Below are positions 62,032 through 64,000 of a DNA stretch of 64,000 nt, piece after piece. A program made the position numbers and the translations under genes. A model generated the notes under the pieces. It had not been told where the DNA came from. It saw only the letters and a program-made list of their open reading frames with translations, and did not search any database. Within the stretch, counting starts at the first letter, position 1, and each line of letters starts with the position of its first letter. This DNA comes from an uncultured Lachnospiraceae bacterium (GTDB lineage: Bacteria; Bacillota; Clostridia; Lachnospirales; Lachnospiraceae): contig CALWRS010000008.1 in the NCBI GenBank assembly GCA_944384025.1, positions 1 through 64,000 on the forward strand, written 5' to 3'.

Positions 62032-62112
62032 TGCGGGTGACAGGAATCGAACCTGCACGGGGGTACCACCAGAACCTAAATCTGGCGCGTCTGCCAGTTC
62101 CGCCACACCCGC
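62032..62112 (-). tRNA. tRNA-Leu, anticodon UAG
   Basis: Acceptor stem GCGGGTG/CACCCGC, D-loop and T-loop (GTTCGATTC) present, anticodon loop TTTAGGT giving UAG, and an extra arm GGTGGTACCCCC as expected for a type II tRNA. Discriminator A; CCA not encoded. Confidence 0.93.
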
Positions 62113-62127
62113 GCATAACCAGACTCT

Positions 62128-62156
62128 ATCTTAGCATTGGCACGAAAAAATGTCAA
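62128..62156 (-). promoter_or_regulatory. Promoter of tRNA-Leu
   Basis: TTGACA (62156-62151), 17-nt spacer, TAAGAT (62133-62128); the -35 overlaps the 3' end of yfcE. Confidence 0.75.
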
Positions 62157-62635
62157 TGCAAAACCTTCATTTGTGCCTCCGGAATTCTTCCTTCGGACAA
62201 GTGCAAAAGCAGGTACGTCCCCTGCGAATTCATCTGCCTTGGATAGACCGGGCTTCCGGGATTTGCAAACAAAATGCCGCCCTGCCACTCAAGAAACGGC
62301 CGGTGCGTGTGGCCAAAAAGGACAATCCCCGCTCCATCTTCCTGTGCGCGAAAGTAAAGCGACTCCATCCCGTAAGAGACGCGCTGCCTGTGGCCGTGGA
62401 CGACCAAAATCCGGTTTCCGGCAAGTTCTAAGAGCATGTCTCTTTTCAAATCCGTGAAATAGTCGTTGTTTCCGGCTACCATGTAGCAAGGGACGCGCGC
62501 TTCGTCGCGGATCCTCTCTTCGTCGCCGCATAAGTCGCCGCAATGAATCAATGCGTCGATCTTGCCTGCCTGCAAGAGCACTTTTCGCGCCGCCCCCCAG
62601 CGTCCGTGCGTATCGCTTATTACAAGAATCTTCAT
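62153..62635 (-). CDS. YfcE/MJ0936-type phosphodiesterase
   Basis: 160 residues. Calcineurin-like metal motifs are VISDTHG (Asp8, His10), HCGDLCGD, GNNDYF and FGHTHRP; family members hydrolyse phosphodiesters. It starts within the rdgB stop (4-nt overlap). Confidence 0.92.
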   Translation of the reverse strand: MKILVISDTHGRWGAARKVLLQAGKIDALIHCGDLCGDEERIRDEARVPCYMVAGNNDYFTDLKRDMLLELAGNRILVVHGHRQRVSYGMESLYFRAQEDGAGIVLFGHTHRPFLEWQGGILFANPGSPVYPRQMNSQGTYLLLHLSEGRIPEAQMKVLH

Positions 62636-63276
62636 GAGACGCCGCCTTTTTCTACAGCTGTATCACTGCACAAAAGCGCGTTTTTTTCGATAATTTCCTT
62701 CATCTTGCGAAGCGCCTTTCCCCGGTGGCTCAAAGCATTTTTCTCTTCCGCCGAAAGCTCCGCCGTAGTCATTTTTCGATCCGGCAAATAAAAAATCGGG
62801 TCGTATCCAAAGCCATTTTCTCCGGCCGGCCGATGCGCAATTTCTCCTTCCACGGTTTCGCGCACCACGTACTCGTCTCCCGTCTGCGTAACAAGCGCAA
62901 TCGCGCAGACAAAGCGTGCCGTGCGCTCGTTAGGCGCTGCGTTTGCAAGTTGGTCAATTAAATATTGGTTTTTTACAGAATAGCTCGTATCTTCGCCAAG
63001 GAAGCGGGAAGAATAAATCCCCGGTGCGCCGTTTAAGTAATCAACTTCCAAACCGGAGTCGTCCGCCATAGCGGCGTGGCCCGTCGCCTGCTGCACCGTT
63101 CTCGCTTTGATTAAAGCGTTTTCTTCAAAGCTGCTTCCGTTTTCTTCAATGTCTATTTTTAGTCCCGCGTCTTTAAGCGACAAAATCTCGTACTCTCCGG
63201 TTCCGAGGATTTCGCGGATTTCGATCATTTTATGTGCGTTTCCCGTTGCAAACAGCAATTTTGTTTTCTTGCTCAT
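62632..63276 (-). CDS. rdgB: Non-canonical purine NTP pyrophosphatase (RdgB/HAM1)
   Basis: 214 residues. LLFATGNAHKMIEI, MADDSGLEVDYLNGAPGIYSSRF and FGYDPIFYLPD are the family signatures. Removes ITP/XTP from the nucleotide pool. GGGAG ribosome site; start overlaps the upstream methyltransferase stop by 4 nt. Confidence 0.96.
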   Translation of the reverse strand: MSKKTKLLFATGNAHKMIEIREILGTGEYEILSLKDAGLKIDIEENGSSFEENALIKARTVQQATGHAAMADDSGLEVDYLNGAPGIYSSRFLGEDTSYSVKNQYLIDQLANAAPNERTARFVCAIALVTQTGDEYVVRETVEGEIAHRPAGENGFGYDPIFYLPDRKMTTAELSAEEKNALSHRGKALRKMKEIIEKNALLCSDTAVEKGGVS

Positions 63277-64000
63277 ACATTCTCCCTGTCGTTTGTCTGA
63301 TTTTCGTTCCTGCGCGGCGGCTTTGGGCCCATGTACTGGTAAAGGTACGTCTTTAGCATTCCGTTATACAGCTTGCGGTTTTTATCCGCCGGACGGCCAA
63401 AGTACTTTTGCGCGTCTTCGTAAGAAGTAATCAGGTAACAAGACCAATTCTCCAGCCCTGCATACCCTTCCCCAAGCGCGCGGTAGAGCGCAGGCAGCGC
63501 CGCCTTTTCTTCTAACCTCTCCCCGTACGGAGGATTCGTAATCAAAAAGCCGTATTTGTTAGGGCTTGAGAGCTCGCTGACCGGCTTTGCCTGAAAATGG
63601 ATATGCTGCGCAACGCCCGCCATCTCTGCGTTTTGCCTTGCGACGCGAATCATATCCCGGTCAATGTCATAGCCCTGAATCTGAAGCTTCCGATCTCTTT
63701 TTTCAAGCGAACGCGCTTCTTCTCTTGCTTCCTTCCACAAACGCTCCGGAATGCGGTCGCGAAATCCTTCCGCGCAAAAGGTCCGCTGCACGCCCGGCGC
63801 AATGCATAAGCCCATAAGCGCCGCCTCAATGGGGATCGTCCCGCTTCCGCAAAACGGATCTAACAGCACGCGGTCCCAGCGCCACGGACTAAGCCCGATA
63901 AGCGCCGCCGCGAGCGTCTCGCTTAATGGCGCCTTCCCAACCAGCTTTCGGTAGCCACGCTTATGAAGCGACTCTCCCGAAGTGTCAATTCCTACCGTAA
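63273..64000 (-). CDS. Class I SAM-dependent RNA methyltransferase (RlmL/YpsC-like), start beyond the window
   Basis: The C-terminal 242 codons are visible. VGIDTSGESLHKRGYRKLVGK is the conserved end of the THUMP-containing family, followed by LSETLAAALI, LLDPFCGSGTIPIEAAL (SAM motif) and ITNPPYGERL (the NPPY catalytic motif). Predicted to methylate guanine N2 in 23S rRNA. The N-terminal THUMP domain lies outside the window. Confidence 0.9.
   Translation of the reverse strand, partial: TVGIDTSGESLHKRGYRKLVGKAPLSETLAAALIGLSPWRWDRVLLDPFCGSGTIPIEAALMGLCIAPGVQRTFCAEGFRDRIPERLWKEAREEARSLEKRDRKLQIQGYDIDRDMIRVARQNAEMAGVAQHIHFQAKPVSELSSPNKYGFLITNPPYGERLEEKAALPALYRALGEGYAGLENWSCYLITSYEDAQKYFGRPADKNRKLYNGMLKTYLYQYMGPKPPRRNENQTNDRENV

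Noticed and set aside
1..64000. CRISPR arrays, intact IS elements, integrases, rRNA genes
   Set aside because: No regularly spaced repeats, transposase or integrase motifs, or rRNA sequence seen on either strand.

Overview
The window looks like chromosome from an anaerobic, spore-forming, gut-type Firmicute, most likely a Lachnospiraceae relative. The signs are a spore photoproduct lyase, proline/threonine/serine linkers after lipoprotein signals (SPTPT type), xylan and mannan enzymes, a bile-salt-hydrolase-like enzyme, strong AGGAGG ribosome binding sites, and the family mix (DUF1846, DUF5685, AsnA, FeoA-FeoB fusion). This assignment is inference; no rRNA gene is present. Most genes are on the minus strand. 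There is no CRISPR array, prophage or intact insertion sequence.

Layout. 0-5 kb is an accessory region: a secreted multidomain protein ending in a caspase-like (clan CD) domain, flanked by two paralogous lipoproteins (one cut by the window edge), then a group II intron remnant sitting directly after a terminator hairpin, and two copies of a small regulator-tail plus terminator repeat. 5-27 kb holds a small alarmone synthetase and a scattered plant-polysaccharide set: GH10-CBM9 xylanase lipoprotein, GH8 Rex-type exo-oligoxylanase, SASA-type and SGNH esterases, GH130 phosphorylase with a divergent AraC regulator, and a GH30 lipoprotein. Mixed in are a nucleosidase-like/splB/SDR overlapping operon, an LtaS-like phosphoglycerol transferase, a secreted trigger-factor-like foldase, a diguanylate cyclase and MgtE. 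27-28.3 kb is a small graveyard of three broken genes (aldo/keto reductase tail, LysR head, metallo-beta-lactamase protein with its zinc motif deleted).

28-45 kb is mainly housekeeping: asnA, DUF1846, an HD-GYP phosphodiesterase, trpS, a J-domain/DUF5685 pair, deoD, and carA followed by one reading frame that fuses carbamoyl-phosphate synthase large subunit (CarB) to diaminopimelate epimerase (DapF). An asymmetric heterodimeric ABC exporter and an ABC-2 transporter follow. 46-53 kb: AraC regulator, trmO-aroA-bile salt hydrolase operon, and a flotillin under a consensus promoter.

53-64 kb: a class M sirtuin with its zinc macrodomain (a reversible ADP-ribosylation pair, here without the usual GcvH-L/LplA partners), an HxlR regulator beside a 5'-truncated hydrolase, feoAB-aldo/keto reductase-ECF S component operon, a run of small DUF proteins, tRNA-Leu(UAG), and yfcE-rdgB-RNA methyltransferase.

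The observations most worth following are the CarB-DapF fusion, the caspase-like secreted protein with duplicated lipoproteins, the minimal SirTM-macro module, the group II intron remnant placed at a terminator, and a short dispersed palindrome (TTCAAGACTCGC) recurring at gene ends and in front of ribosome binding sites.
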